DNA from: Alloprevotella sp. | Lineage (GTDB): Bacteria; Bacteroidota; Bacteroidia; Bacteroidales; Muribaculaceae | Length of the DNA stretch: 64,000 nucleotides | Assembly (NCBI GenBank): GCA_023663135.1 | Contig: JAMPIE010000008.1 | Span: 1-64,000, forward strand | Direction of reading: 5' to 3' | Part shown: in pieces, positions 6,804 through 15,623 of the stretch | Numbering within the stretch: position 1 is the stretch's first letter | Layout of the letters: every line of letters begins with the position of its first letter | Notes under the pieces: model-generated | Seen by the model: only the letters and a program-made list of their open reading frames with translations | The model's database searches: none | Told to the model about the DNA's origin: nothing | Made by a program: the position numbers and the translations under genes

Positions 6804-8246
6804 ATGAGCAATACGATATACTCAAAATTCAAGGAAATTGTCAAGAAATATCCTGATTTAAAAGCGATTGAAGAGGCTGATCGGTCACTGACATATGCCG
6901 AGCTCGACCGTATGGCCAATTCGATTATGGCAAAGTTTTATGACGCGAAGCCCGAAGCTGTCGGCATAGTGATGCGTCACGGCGCGGAACAGATTGCCGC
7001 AATGTTGGCCGTGGTGAAGAGCGGAGCGGCATACGTCCCCGCCGAGCCCCGTCTGCCTCAGGAGCGCATCGACTATATGATGGAGACTGCCGGCGTGAGC
7101 TTCATAATCAACGACAATTACTGCCGGAATGTCAAGCCCACTGACCGGGAGTTGCCCGACCGTTCCACACCCGACGGAGTGGCCTACATTCTCTACACCT
7201 CAGGCACTTCGGGCAAGCCCAAAGGTGTAATGGTTGAAAATCACTCCGTAGCCAACTATGCCGAGGCGTTTGAGGCAGAGTTTCACACCGGTCCGGGTGA
7301 TGTCATGCTTCAGTATTCCGTCTGCTCCTTCGACATCTTCGTCGAGGAAGTGTTCACCACCCTTCTCTCCGGCGCCACCCTCTGCATTCCATCGGAGGCA
7401 ATACACAACAGCAAGTTGCCCAATCTTATGAAATTTGCCGAGCGACACGGCGTGACAATCATTGATGGATTTCCATACCTCATTGCTGAAATAAACAAAG
7501 CCCCGGAAATCTTGCCTGAGTCGGTGAAGCTGATAATCAGCGGGGGCGATGTGATTCGCGGAAGCTACATCACCAACCTTCGCGACAAAGGAGTGAAAAT
7601 CTACAACACCTACGGTCCATCTGAGACCACCGTTTGCTCCAACTATTACCGTGTGGACAATGCCGAGCCGCTTGACGATGGGACTTTCCCGGTCGGCAAG
7701 GCCGTGAAAGGTGTCTCGGTGAAGATTCTCGACAAAGGCTTGAAAGAGGTTAAGAAAGGGGAGACGGGCGAGATTTGCATCCTCGGCGAAGGCGTGAGCC
7801 GCGGTTATCTCGGCAATCCCCCTGAGCAAGACAATTTCGTCACTCTGCCCGGCGGGACAAGGATGTATCGCAGCGGCGACCTCGGCTATGAGCTTCCCGA
7901 CGGAAACATCGCTTTCCTTCACCGACGCGACGACCAAGTGATGATTCTCGGCAAGAGGGTAGAGCCGGAGGAGGTGGAGAATGTGCTCAATACTTGCCCT
8001 TGCGTGGAGCGTGGGGTGGTGAAGGCCTTCAAGGATGAGAACGGGCTCCACTATCTCGTGGCCTATATCGTTCCGGAAGATGACTGCAAGCTCGGCAATG
8101 TCAAAAAATGGCTCGCCGCCCGCCTCACGGATTTCATGATTCCTGAATTCTTTGTGAAAGTCAGAGAGATACCGCTGACACGCCGCGGCAAGGTGGATGT
8201 GGCCGCCCTCCCCGTGGTGATGAAGGAAGGAGGGCTCGATGATTGA
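6804..8246 (+). CDS. Stand-alone amino-acid adenylation domain protein (NRPS A-domain type)
   Basis: ANL-superfamily enzyme that should activate an amino acid as its adenylate. 480 residues with A-domain core motifs in order: A3 YTSGTSGKPKGVM (about 133), A4 CSFDIFVEE, A5 NTYGPSETTVC, A6 GEICILGEGVSRGYL, A7 YRSGDLG, A8 RDDQVMILGKRVE, and A10 RRGKVD near the end. The Asp of the FD in A4 is the residue that binds the alpha-amino group, so an amino acid rather than a fatty or aryl acid is likely. Read by eye, the specificity positions are about D-I-E-D-I-S-T-V-C-K. No carrier, condensation or thioesterase domain is attached. It overlaps the next gene by 8 bases. The substrate and acceptor are unknown. 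Confidence 0.88.
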   Translation: MSNTIYSKFKEIVKKYPDLKAIEEADRSLTYAELDRMANSIMAKFYDAKPEAVGIVMRHGAEQIAAMLAVVKSGAAYVPAEPRLPQERIDYMMETAGVSFIINDNYCRNVKPTDRELPDRSTPDGVAYILYTSGTSGKPKGVMVENHSVANYAEAFEAEFHTGPGDVMLQYSVCSFDIFVEEVFTTLLSGATLCIPSEAIHNSKLPNLMKFAERHGVTIIDGFPYLIAEINKAPEILPESVKLIISGGDVIRGSYITNLRDKGVKIYNTYGPSETTVCSNYYRVDNAEPLDDGTFPVGKAVKGVSVKILDKGLKEVKKGETGEICILGEGVSRGYLGNPPEQDNFVTLPGGTRMYRSGDLGYELPDGNIAFLHRRDDQVMILGKRVEPEEVENVLNTCPCVERGVVKAFKDENGLHYLVAYIVPEDDCKLGNVKKWLAARLTDFMIPEFFVKVREIPLTRRGKVDVAALPVVMKEGGLDD

Positions 8247-8679
8247 GCTCAGAAAGGTCACGGATATTGATGAGCTGATGGCGTGGCGAAAAGAGGTGAT
8301 AGCCAATGTGTTTGGCATAGAGGCCGACGAGGCTTTGGCTGCGGCCAACCGGCAATATTATGAGCATCACATACCCGATGGCTCGCATAGGGCATTCGTA
8401 GCCACAGATGACGGCATCGGTGTTGGATGCGGCGCGATATGCCTCTCGGAAGAGTTGCCCTCGCCCGACAATCAGTCTGGACGTTGCGCCTTCATCATGA
8501 ACATCTACGTCAAGGCGAAACATCGCAACTGCGGCGTGGCCCATCAGATTGTGAGGCGTCTTGTTGATGAAGCCAAGCGGCTTGGCTGCGGGAAGATATA
8601 CCTGGAATCAACCGACATGGCCAAACCTCTTTACCAAGAAATTGGTTTTAAGGATATGCAAAACATGATGAAGATATGA
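8239..8679 (+). CDS. GNAT-family N-acetyltransferase
   Basis: 146 residues with the GNAT plan: acceptor-side strands, then strand 4 and the acetyl-CoA loop at about residues 91-107 (IYVKAKHRNCGVAHQIVRRL, a variant of the R-x-x-G-x-A signature) and the C-terminal motif ESTDMAKPLYQEIGFKDM. It probably transfers an acyl group to an amine; the substrate is unknown. It overlaps the adenylation gene by 8 bases and the esterase gene by 4 bases, so the three are very likely translated together. Confidence 0.88.
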   Translation: MIELRKVTDIDELMAWRKEVIANVFGIEADEALAAANRQYYEHHIPDGSHRAFVATDDGIGVGCGAICLSEELPSPDNQSGRCAFIMNIYVKAKHRNCGVAHQIVRRLVDEAKRLGCGKIYLESTDMAKPLYQEIGFKDMQNMMKI

Positions 8680-9362
8680 AGATTGAGCAATTCAAGATAG
8701 GGCCGCTGCAGCTGCTTTGCGCCGTCGATCCCGGGGCAAAGGAGATTGCATATATCCTCTATCCGATGGATATGTTGCAGCAGTGGATTGGCGAGGCGAC
8801 TGAGAGATATGGCGTGTCTATCGTGGCTATTACCGGGATGGACTGGGACAACGACCTCACGCCGTGGCCCGCTCCCGGCGAGCCGAAAGGATGCCCTGAT
8901 TTCGAGGGTCACGCTCCGCAGTTTCTCAGCGCCCTGACCGAGACAGTAATTCCGGCAGTGGAGCGGCATTATGGGATGCCCGGAAATATCGTCAGGTCTC
9001 TTGTCGGCGTGTCGCTCTCAGGCCTCTTCACTCTCTGGCAATGGCCGGGGTGTGATATGTTCTTCAAAATAGCCACTCTTTCGGGATCGTTCTGGTATGA
9101 CGGGTTTGAGCAATGGATTTTCCGCCGGTCTTTTGCCGACAAACGAGGGCGTTGCTATATGCTCCTTGGCGAGGCGGAGCCGCATAGCCCCACACCCGCC
9201 TTCCGTAAAGTGGGCGAATGCACCGAAAGCATCGTCGGCTATATGCGCCGCCAAGGGGTGGATATAACATATGATATGGTCCGCGGCAATCATTTCCAAT
9301 ATGGGATTGAGCGCCTCGACAAAGCCTTCAGTCACCTGTTCAAGCCAAGACATATCTGTTGA
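8676..9362 (+). CDS. Alpha/beta-hydrolase esterase of the Fes/IroE-like type
   Basis: 228 residues, no signal peptide. The nucleophile elbow GVSLSG is at about residue 110, an acidic residue follows in MLLGEAEP, and a candidate catalytic His is in RGNHFQYG near residue 206. The N-terminal half has WDNDLTPWPAP, a feature of the putative-esterase (esterase D / enterochelin esterase) family. It could release or trim an ester-linked product. It is the last gene of the adenylation-GNAT-esterase operon (4-base overlap), and a 6-bp inverted repeat (GTTGAC/GTCAAC) spans the stop codon. Confidence 0.82.
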   Translation: MKIEQFKIGPLQLLCAVDPGAKEIAYILYPMDMLQQWIGEATERYGVSIVAITGMDWDNDLTPWPAPGEPKGCPDFEGHAPQFLSALTETVIPAVERHYGMPGNIVRSLVGVSLSGLFTLWQWPGCDMFFKIATLSGSFWYDGFEQWIFRRSFADKRGRCYMLLGEAEPHSPTPAFRKVGECTESIVGYMRRQGVDITYDMVRGNHFQYGIERLDKAFSHLFKPRHIC

Positions 9363-9419
9363 CAAGCCGTCAACAAGATGCGGCTATCCTCCGGGGGGCA
9401 TGTTTCTTTCACCGGTCTG

Positions 9420-11183
9420 TCATTGACGATTGTTTGTCAGAAAGTCAATGACATCTTCCGTGATCTGACCCGGAGTCAGACGACAAGCCTCCGCCAACTG
9501 CTTGTAATCATAGCGGTCGGCAAACTCCTTCTTGAGGCCATAACACTTCACGGCCATGTCGCTCGTGCCGTAATAGCGCGCTATCTTCTCGCCGAAGCCG
9601 CCGTCCAGCACTCCGTCTTCAAGGGTGACTACAAGGCGATGGCCTTTTTTGAGTTCGTCGAGGAGATTGGCGTCGATGCCGCTCAAGAAGCGGGGATTTA
9701 TCAGCGTGGCGTGGATGCCTTTCTCAGAGAGCAAATCGGCTGTCTGCTCGCCCAACTGATAAAACGATCCGGCGCCGAGGATCGCCACGTCGCTCCCCCG
9801 GCGTGTCACCTCATATTTGTCCGGCTCGGAGTAATCTGCCGGATAGCGCCTGCCGCTCTCGATGACGACCGCAGGAACGCGGATGGCCACGGGATGTTGC
9901 GTCTGGTTCATTGCCCAGTCGAGCATCGACAGATATTCCTCCTTGCATGTCGGCGCAAGGTACACCCAGCCGGGGATGTTGCTGATGAGGGCTATGTCAA
10001 ACCATCCGAGGTGGGTCACGTCGTTCATGCCATACATGGAGGCATGGAAAATGCCCATCACGACTGGCGTGTTGTTTATCGCTACATCCTGGCTCATCTG
10101 GTCGTAGGCTCGCTGGATGAAGGAGCTTACGACCCCGAAGAATGGTTTCGCCCCACCCTTGGCAAGGCCGGAGGCGAGAGCCACGGCTTCTTGCTCGGCG
10201 ATGCCTACATCTATAAACTGGCGTCCCATCTCCCTGCGTCGCTCAGGTGTGAAACCGATAACGCCGGGAGTGCCGGCTGTGATCACCGCCACGGTCGGGT
10301 CTTTCTTCGCCATATCCATAAGGTGATTGGCGGTAATATCGCTATAGTCGGGGGTTTCATCTATATTCAGCGGATTGCCGGTAGCCAGGTCAAAGGGTGC
10401 GCCGAAATGAAACTGCTCGCGGTGGGCCTCGGCCGGCGCATATCCCTTCCCTTTCTGGGTGGCGATATGCACCACTACGGGATGATCTGTATCCTTGACC
10501 TCCTCAAATGCCCTGATTAATGACTCTACGTCATTGCCGTAGGCCACATAGCGATAGTCAAAGCCGAGCGACTTGAAATAGTTGGTCGGCGACTGCCCGT
10601 CAGTCTCGCGCAGGCGACGCAGATCATCGTAGAGGCCCCCATGGTTTTCAGCTATCGACATATCATTGTCGTTGACAACCACGATGAAATTCGAGCCGAG
10701 CTCGGCTGCGAAGTCAAGACCCTCAAATGCCTCGCCCCCGCTCAACGAGCCATCGCCAATCACGGCTATTACATTCTCTTTTCCCCCCTTGAGGTCGCGG
10801 GCCTTGGCCAGGCCTCCGGCGAGGGAGACCGATGTTGACGTATGGCCTATCTCAAAGAGGTCGTAGGGGCTCTCCCTGGGGCAGGTGTAGCCTGTCACGT
10901 CTTCATAATGAGCCGGGTCGATAAATGCCTCGATGCGCCCGGTGAGCATCTTATGGATGTAGCTTTGGTGTGACACGTCGAAGACTATCTTGTCTTCGGG
11001 GGCATTAAACACGTAATGAAGAGCAACGGTTGCCTCCACCATGCCGAGGTTGGGGCCTATGTGACCCCCATGAGCACTGAGTTTGGAGAGGAGCGCGGAT
11101 CTCAACTTGGCCGACAATTCCTGCAATTCGGGGATTGCCATGCCCTTAATATCCTTAGGTGATTGTATCTCTTTTAGTTCCAT
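9420..11183 (-). CDS. 1-deoxy-D-xylulose-5-phosphate synthase-like thiamine-diphosphate enzyme
   Basis: 587 residues with the DXS layout: SHQSYIHKMLTGR (catalytic His region), the ThDP motif GDGSLSGGEAFEG...NDN, the glutamate that activates ThDP in DVGIAEQEAVALASG, and a transketolase C-terminal domain. Several positions that hold the glyceraldehyde-phosphate acceptor in true DXS look changed: the usual DRAG...DGxTHxG block reads FHASMYGMNDVTHLG, and IYSTF reads VVSSF. It may therefore be a paralogue with another acceptor rather than the isoprenoid enzyme. Bacteroidales commonly carry more than one DXS homologue; the true one is not in this window. The start codon lies inside a 25-bp tandem duplication. 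Confidence 0.85.
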   Translation of the reverse strand: MELKEIQSPKDIKGMAIPELQELSAKLRSALLSKLSAHGGHIGPNLGMVEATVALHYVFNAPEDKIVFDVSHQSYIHKMLTGRIEAFIDPAHYEDVTGYTCPRESPYDLFEIGHTSTSVSLAGGLAKARDLKGGKENVIAVIGDGSLSGGEAFEGLDFAAELGSNFIVVVNDNDMSIAENHGGLYDDLRRLRETDGQSPTNYFKSLGFDYRYVAYGNDVESLIRAFEEVKDTDHPVVVHIATQKGKGYAPAEAHREQFHFGAPFDLATGNPLNIDETPDYSDITANHLMDMAKKDPTVAVITAGTPGVIGFTPERRREMGRQFIDVGIAEQEAVALASGLAKGGAKPFFGVVSSFIQRAYDQMSQDVAINNTPVVMGIFHASMYGMNDVTHLGWFDIALISNIPGWVYLAPTCKEEYLSMLDWAMNQTQHPVAIRVPAVVIESGRRYPADYSEPDKYEVTRRGSDVAILGAGSFYQLGEQTADLLSEKGIHATLINPRFLSGIDANLLDELKKGHRLVVTLEDGVLDGGFGEKIARYYGTSDMAVKCYGLKKEFADRYDYKQLAEACRLTPGQITEDVIDFLTNNRQ

Positions 11184-11224
11184 ATAGCATATAATAAACT
11201 AATTCCATATAGCATATGATAAAC
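11178..11224. repeat. 25-bp-period tandem duplication over the start codon of the DXS-like gene
   Basis: Two copies of a 22-base sequence (11178-11199 and 11203-11224, one mismatch) begin TTCCATATAGC. Each copy holds a CAT that is an ATG on the minus strand; the upstream ATG at 11208 is out of frame with the real start at 11183. Confidence 0.8.
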
Positions 11225-11284
11225 ATTCTGCCGCTTAAAAAGTTCATGGTCATGATTAAGTGTTACCCCATGTTGCAACATATT

Positions 11285-11316
11285 TTTGCCCATGCCGTTT
11301 ATTTGAGCTATCTTTG
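11285..11316 (+). promoter_or_regulatory. Bacteroidetes-type promoter of the beta-galactosidase gene
   Basis: TTTG at 11285-11288, 20 bases, TATCTTTG at 11309-11316; the start codon is at 11394. Confidence 0.85.
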
Positions 11317-11393
11317 CCAATAGGTTGGCCTTAGGGCATAAAACAGCCGTCATTCAACCGTAAATAATCATAACCACACCTTATAATCGACCA

Positions 11394-14300
11394 ATGAAAC
11401 AAAAAGCTTTGACTCTCGCCGCTTGGCTGGCGATGGCGGGGACCCTCTGGGCCGCCCCGGTCAATCCTTATGCCCCGGCTCCCGGCGCCCCGGTCCTCGA
11501 GGGCTTTGAGTATCGGCTCAATCCCCCCGCGCCCGACGGCTCTGAGTGGCAGAGCCCCGGACGCCTCGCCCTCAACAAGGAGCAGCCCCGAGCAACATTC
11601 TACCCCTTTGCATCGGCCGAGCAGGCTTTAGGCGTCTTGCCCGACAATGCCGCCTTCTACAAGAGCCTCGACGGGCCCGACTGGCAGTTCCGCTGGGTGG
11701 GCAACCCCTGGGAGCGCGACTCCACCTTCCAGACCCCCGGCTTTGATGCCTCGGCCTGGGATCGCATCGCCGTCCCCGGCTCCTGGCAGGTGCAGGGCAT
11801 CGGCCCCGACGGGAGCCGCAAGTATGGCACTCCCATCTATGTCAACCAGCCCGTAATCTTCCAGCACAAGGTGGCTGTCGACGACTGGCGCGGGGGCGTG
11901 ATGCGCACTCCCCCCAAAGACTGGCCCACTTATAAAGACCGCAACGAAGTGGGCCAATACCTCAGGCCCTTCACCGTCCCCACATCATGGGATGGCCGCG
12001 AAATCTATATTGAGTTTGATGGCGTTGACTCCTTCTTCTACCTCTGGATCAACGGCAAGTATGTCGGTTTCAGCAAAAACTCGCGCAACGCCGCCCGCTT
12101 TGACATCACCCCCTATGTCAACAAGCCCGGCCAGGAGAATATGCTGGCCGTGGAGGTCTATCGCTCCAGCGACGGCTCTTTCCTTGAGTCGCAAGACATG
12201 TTTCGCCTCTCAGGCATCTTCCGCTCGGTAGGCATCCTCTCCACCCCCAAGATGCAGATTCGCGACCTGACAGCCATCCCATCCCTCACCAACGACTATC
12301 AAGATGCCCACCTGAGCGTCACCGCAACCCTGCGCAATCTCTCCGGCAAAGACTGCAAAGACCTCGTGATGGACTACACCCTCTATGAGGCTCCCCTCTA
12401 TGGCGACCCCGACGCCTCCACCAAGCCTTTCCTCTCCAAGGCTGCCGCCCCCGTGAGCGTCAAGAAGGGCCAGGAAGGGGAGAGCAAGCTCACCTTCGAT
12501 GTCCCCGGCGCAAAGCTATGGAACATGGAGAAGCCCTATCGATATGTCCTTGTAGCCCAGCTCAAGGATAAGAAGGGCAAGGTGCTTGAGACCGTCTCGA
12601 CCAACGTGGGCTTCCGACAGGTGGAGATTCGCCAGACTGCCGCCGCCGACGATGAGTTTGGCAAGGCCGGCCGATACTACTACATCAACGGCAAGCCCGC
12701 CAAGCTCCGCGGCGTCAACCGTCACGAGACCTCCCCAACGGGCGGCCACGTCGTCTCGCGCAAGCAGATGGAGGAGGAGATTATGATGATGAAGCGCGCC
12801 AACATCAACCATATCCGCAACTCCCACTATCCCGAGCCCACATATCTTTACTACCTCGGCGACAAATATGGCATCGCATTTGAAGATGAGGCCAACATCG
12901 AGAGCCATGAGTATTATTACGGCGACGCCTCCCTCTCCCACCCCGTGGAATGGAAGCCCGCCCACGTGGCCCGCAACATGGAGATGGTCCGCAGCCATGT
13001 CAACTATCCTTCCATCGTCATCTGGAGCCTCGGCAACGAAGCCGGCCCCGGCAACAACTTCGTGGCTGCCTACGACGCCATCAAGGAGTTTGACACCACC
13101 CGCCCCGTGCAATATGAGCGCAACAACCGCATCGTCGACATGGGCTCAAACCAGTATCCCTCGGCCCGGTACACAGAGGCCATCGCCTCCGGCACTCTCG
13201 ACCTCGTCTACCCCTTCCACATCTCTGAGTATGCCCACTCGATGGGCAACGCCGTGGGCGACCTCAAGGCCATCTGGGATGCCGTGGAGAGCTCCAACTT
13301 CATCTGCGGCGGCGCCATCTGGGACTGGATTGACCAGGGCATCTACAACTACACCCCCGACGGCACTCGTTACATTGGCTATGGCGGCGACTTCGGCGAC
13401 CGGGCCAAAAACGACGGCCAGTTTGTCATGAACGGCCTCATCTTCGCCGACCTCGAGCCCAAGCCCCAATATTATGAGGTAAAGCGCGTCTACCAGCCCG
13501 TATCCGTCACCCCCGTCGACATGGAGAAGGGCCAGATTGAGATCTTCAACAAAAACTATTACGAGCCCCTGACCGACAACATGAGCTGGGCCCTCTTCCA
13601 GGATGGCAAGGAGATCCAGCACGGCGATGCCCTCATAGGCCCCCGCATGTATCTCGGCCCCCGACAGAAGGCCACCTATACCATCCCCTACGACCTCACC
13701 GGCCTCGACGGCGAGCTCTATGTCAACATCTACTTCACCCTGGCCGAGGACATGCCCTGGGCCAAGAAGGGCTATGTACAGATGGAAGAGCAGCTCCCGG
13801 TCCGCGCCGCCTCACGCGTTGACGCCCCCCTCATCGACGAGAGCCTCTCCATCAAGGCGCAGCAGACCGCTCTCAAAGCCCGCCAGGCCTTAGGCAAGGC
13901 TCTGACCATGTCCATGGACGGCAAGGATATAAAGGTTGCCAACAGCATCACCGGCCCCCTCACTGTCGAAGGGCCTGCCTTCAAGGCTGTCTTTGACAAT
14001 GCCACCGGCCAGCTCTCTGAGCTCGAATATGACGGCAAGGCCGTCATCGAGCCCGGCAACGGCATCCGCCTCGACGCCTTCCGCGCATATGTCAACAACG
14101 ACAATTGGGTATATCCCTCATGGTATCGCAACGGCCTCCACAACCTCAAGGCCACCGCCGAGGCCTCTGACGCTTATCTCAACGTCAACGGCACTGCCGT
14201 TGTCACCTTCCAGGTCCGCTACCAGGCCCCCAACTCCGCTCAGATCAGCGGCGACCATGCCCACGGCGCCCAACCCAAGGAGCTGCCCGACACCCCCGCC

Positions 14301-15530
14301 GACTTCTCCTTCACCGTCAACGAGATATACACCATTTACCCCGACGGCTCCGTTGAACTCAACGCCGACATCGTCAGCACCGACTCCAAGGCCGTCCTCC
14401 CTCGCCTCGGATTCATGATGAATGTCCCTCAGGATCTGAGCCGCTACACTTGGTATGGCCGCGGCCCCGTCGACACCTACTCCGACCGCAAGGAGCAAAA
14501 TATCGGCATCTACTCCACATCTGTAGCCGACCAGTTTGTCAACTTCTGCAAACCCCAGAATATGGGCAATAAGGAAGATGTCCGCTGGGCTGCCCTCACC
14601 ACCCCCGACCGCTCCGCCGGCTTCGTGGCCATCGGCGCCGAGCCCATGAGCGTCACCGCCTTGGGATATGACGAGGCCCAGCTCGTGGAGGCCCTCCACC
14701 CCTACCAGCTCCCCGCCCCCGGCGCAACACGCCTCCACCTCGACCTCGGCCAGACCGGCCTCGGCGGCACCTCCTGCGGCCAGGCTCCCCCCTATGGCGA
14801 CCAGGTTGTCACCGCCCAGCCCTCTCGCATGGGCTTCATGATCCGCCCCGTCACCGCCCTCAACGACATCGACAAGCAAGTGCGCGTAGCCCTCGCCGGC
14901 GACAAGCCCCTGCGCATCTCCCGCTCCGACCTCGGCATGGTCTCCGTCGAGGCTCCCGGATATGACTCCGATGCCCTGATGGTGCGCGTCAATGGCGCAA
15001 AGAAGCCCAAGACCTATACCGGGCCCTTCAGCCTCAAGGATGGTGGCACGGTGGAAGCCTTCGTCGCCACAAACCCCCGCATAGCCGGCAAAGCCTCCTT
15101 TGACAAGATTGAAAAGGTGGCCACTCAGGTGGTGTTTGTATCCTCTGAAGAGCCCTACGAGGAGGCCACCCTCGCTGTCGACGGCGACCCCGACACCTAC
15201 TGGCACTCTATGTATTCCGTCACCGTGGCTCAGTTCCCCCACTGGATCGACCTTGACACCCGCGAGGTGAAAAACATCACCGGCGTCACCTACCTCCCCC
15301 GCCAGAGCGGCGCCAACGGCGACATCAAGGATTACGAGATCTACGTGTCGATGGATGGCAAGGAGTGGGGCGAGCCTGTGGCAAAGGGCTCTTTCGCCAA
15401 AGACAAGAAGCGCAAGACTGTCCGCTTTGACCATCCCGTCAAAGGCCAGTATGTCCGCTTCCGCGGCCTCAGCTCTCAAAACGGCCAAGACTATGGCTCT
15501 GCCGCCGAGATAGAGGTCCTCGCCGAATAA
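11394..15530 (+). CDS. Exported GH2 beta-galactosidase with C-terminal discoidin-like domain
   Basis: 1378 residues. A signal peptide (MKQKALTLAAWLAMAGTLWA) indicates export. The body follows LacZ: N-terminal sugar-binding domain with PGSWQ and NGKYVGFSKNSR, then the (beta/alpha)8 barrel with the acid/base Glu in SLGNEAGPG (about residue 547) and the nucleophile Glu in HISEYAHSMGN (about 611), then the Bgal small-chain domain including YGRGPVDTYSDR. The last 130 or so residues (EEPYEEATLAVDGDPDTYWH... IDLDTRE ... VRFRG) form an F5/8 type C (discoidin, CBM32-like) domain. It should release beta-linked galactose from oligosaccharides at the cell surface or in the periplasm. No SusC/SusD pair is adjacent. 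It has its own promoter and terminator. Confidence 0.95.
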   Translation: MKQKALTLAAWLAMAGTLWAAPVNPYAPAPGAPVLEGFEYRLNPPAPDGSEWQSPGRLALNKEQPRATFYPFASAEQALGVLPDNAAFYKSLDGPDWQFRWVGNPWERDSTFQTPGFDASAWDRIAVPGSWQVQGIGPDGSRKYGTPIYVNQPVIFQHKVAVDDWRGGVMRTPPKDWPTYKDRNEVGQYLRPFTVPTSWDGREIYIEFDGVDSFFYLWINGKYVGFSKNSRNAARFDITPYVNKPGQENMLAVEVYRSSDGSFLESQDMFRLSGIFRSVGILSTPKMQIRDLTAIPSLTNDYQDAHLSVTATLRNLSGKDCKDLVMDYTLYEAPLYGDPDASTKPFLSKAAAPVSVKKGQEGESKLTFDVPGAKLWNMEKPYRYVLVAQLKDKKGKVLETVSTNVGFRQVEIRQTAAADDEFGKAGRYYYINGKPAKLRGVNRHETSPTGGHVVSRKQMEEEIMMMKRANINHIRNSHYPEPTYLYYLGDKYGIAFEDEANIESHEYYYGDASLSHPVEWKPAHVARNMEMVRSHVNYPSIVIWSLGNEAGPGNNFVAAYDAIKEFDTTRPVQYERNNRIVDMGSNQYPSARYTEAIASGTLDLVYPFHISEYAHSMGNAVGDLKAIWDAVESSNFICGGAIWDWIDQGIYNYTPDGTRYIGYGGDFGDRAKNDGQFVMNGLIFADLEPKPQYYEVKRVYQPVSVTPVDMEKGQIEIFNKNYYEPLTDNMSWALFQDGKEIQHGDALIGPRMYLGPRQKATYTIPYDLTGLDGELYVNIYFTLAEDMPWAKKGYVQMEEQLPVRAASRVDAPLIDESLSIKAQQTALKARQALGKALTMSMDGKDIKVANSITGPLTVEGPAFKAVFDNATGQLSELEYDGKAVIEPGNGIRLDAFRAYVNNDNWVYPSWYRNGLHNLKATAEASDAYLNVNGTAVVTFQVRYQAPNSAQISGDHAHGAQPKELPDTPADFSFTVNEIYTIYPDGSVELNADIVSTDSKAVLPRLGFMMNVPQDLSRYTWYGRGPVDTYSDRKEQNIGIYSTSVADQFVNFCKPQNMGNKEDVRWAALTTPDRSAGFVAIGAEPMSVTALGYDEAQLVEALHPYQLPAPGATRLHLDLGQTGLGGTSCGQAPPYGDQVVTAQPSRMGFMIRPVTALNDIDKQVRVALAGDKPLRISRSDLGMVSVEAPGYDSDALMVRVNGAKKPKTYTGPFSLKDGGTVEAFVATNPRIAGKASFDKIEKVATQVVFVSSEEPYEEATLAVDGDPDTYWHSMYSVTVAQFPHWIDLDTREVKNITGVTYLPRQSGANGDIKDYEIYVSMDGKEWGEPVAKGSFAKDKKRKTVRFDHPVKGQYVRFRGLSSQNGQDYGSAAEIEVLAE

Positions 15531-15551
15531 TCCCCCATCCCCTGTAAGCCC

Positions 15552-15586
15552 GAAGCCCCGGCCGACACCATGTCTGCCGGGGCTTC
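15552..15586 (+). terminator. Terminator of the beta-galactosidase gene
   Basis: Perfect 11-bp stem (GAAGCCCCGGC and complement) with a 13-base loop starting 21 bases after the stop codon. It lacks an immediate T run. Confidence 0.65.
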
Positions 15587-15623
15587 CCGCATCTCCATCT
15601 GTTTTCACAAAGCTTTTTGAAGG

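Noticed and set aside
9378..10520. A 380-codon plus-strand frame within the DXS-like gene
   Set aside because: Shadow of the minus-strand gene, which has all ThDP-enzyme motifs.
11628..15608. Several long open frames on the strand opposite the beta-galactosidase gene (one of nearly 500 codons)
   Set aside because: High GC makes antisense frames long; the plus-strand GH2 enzyme is certain and the antisense products are Gly/Val/Ala-rich with no domain.
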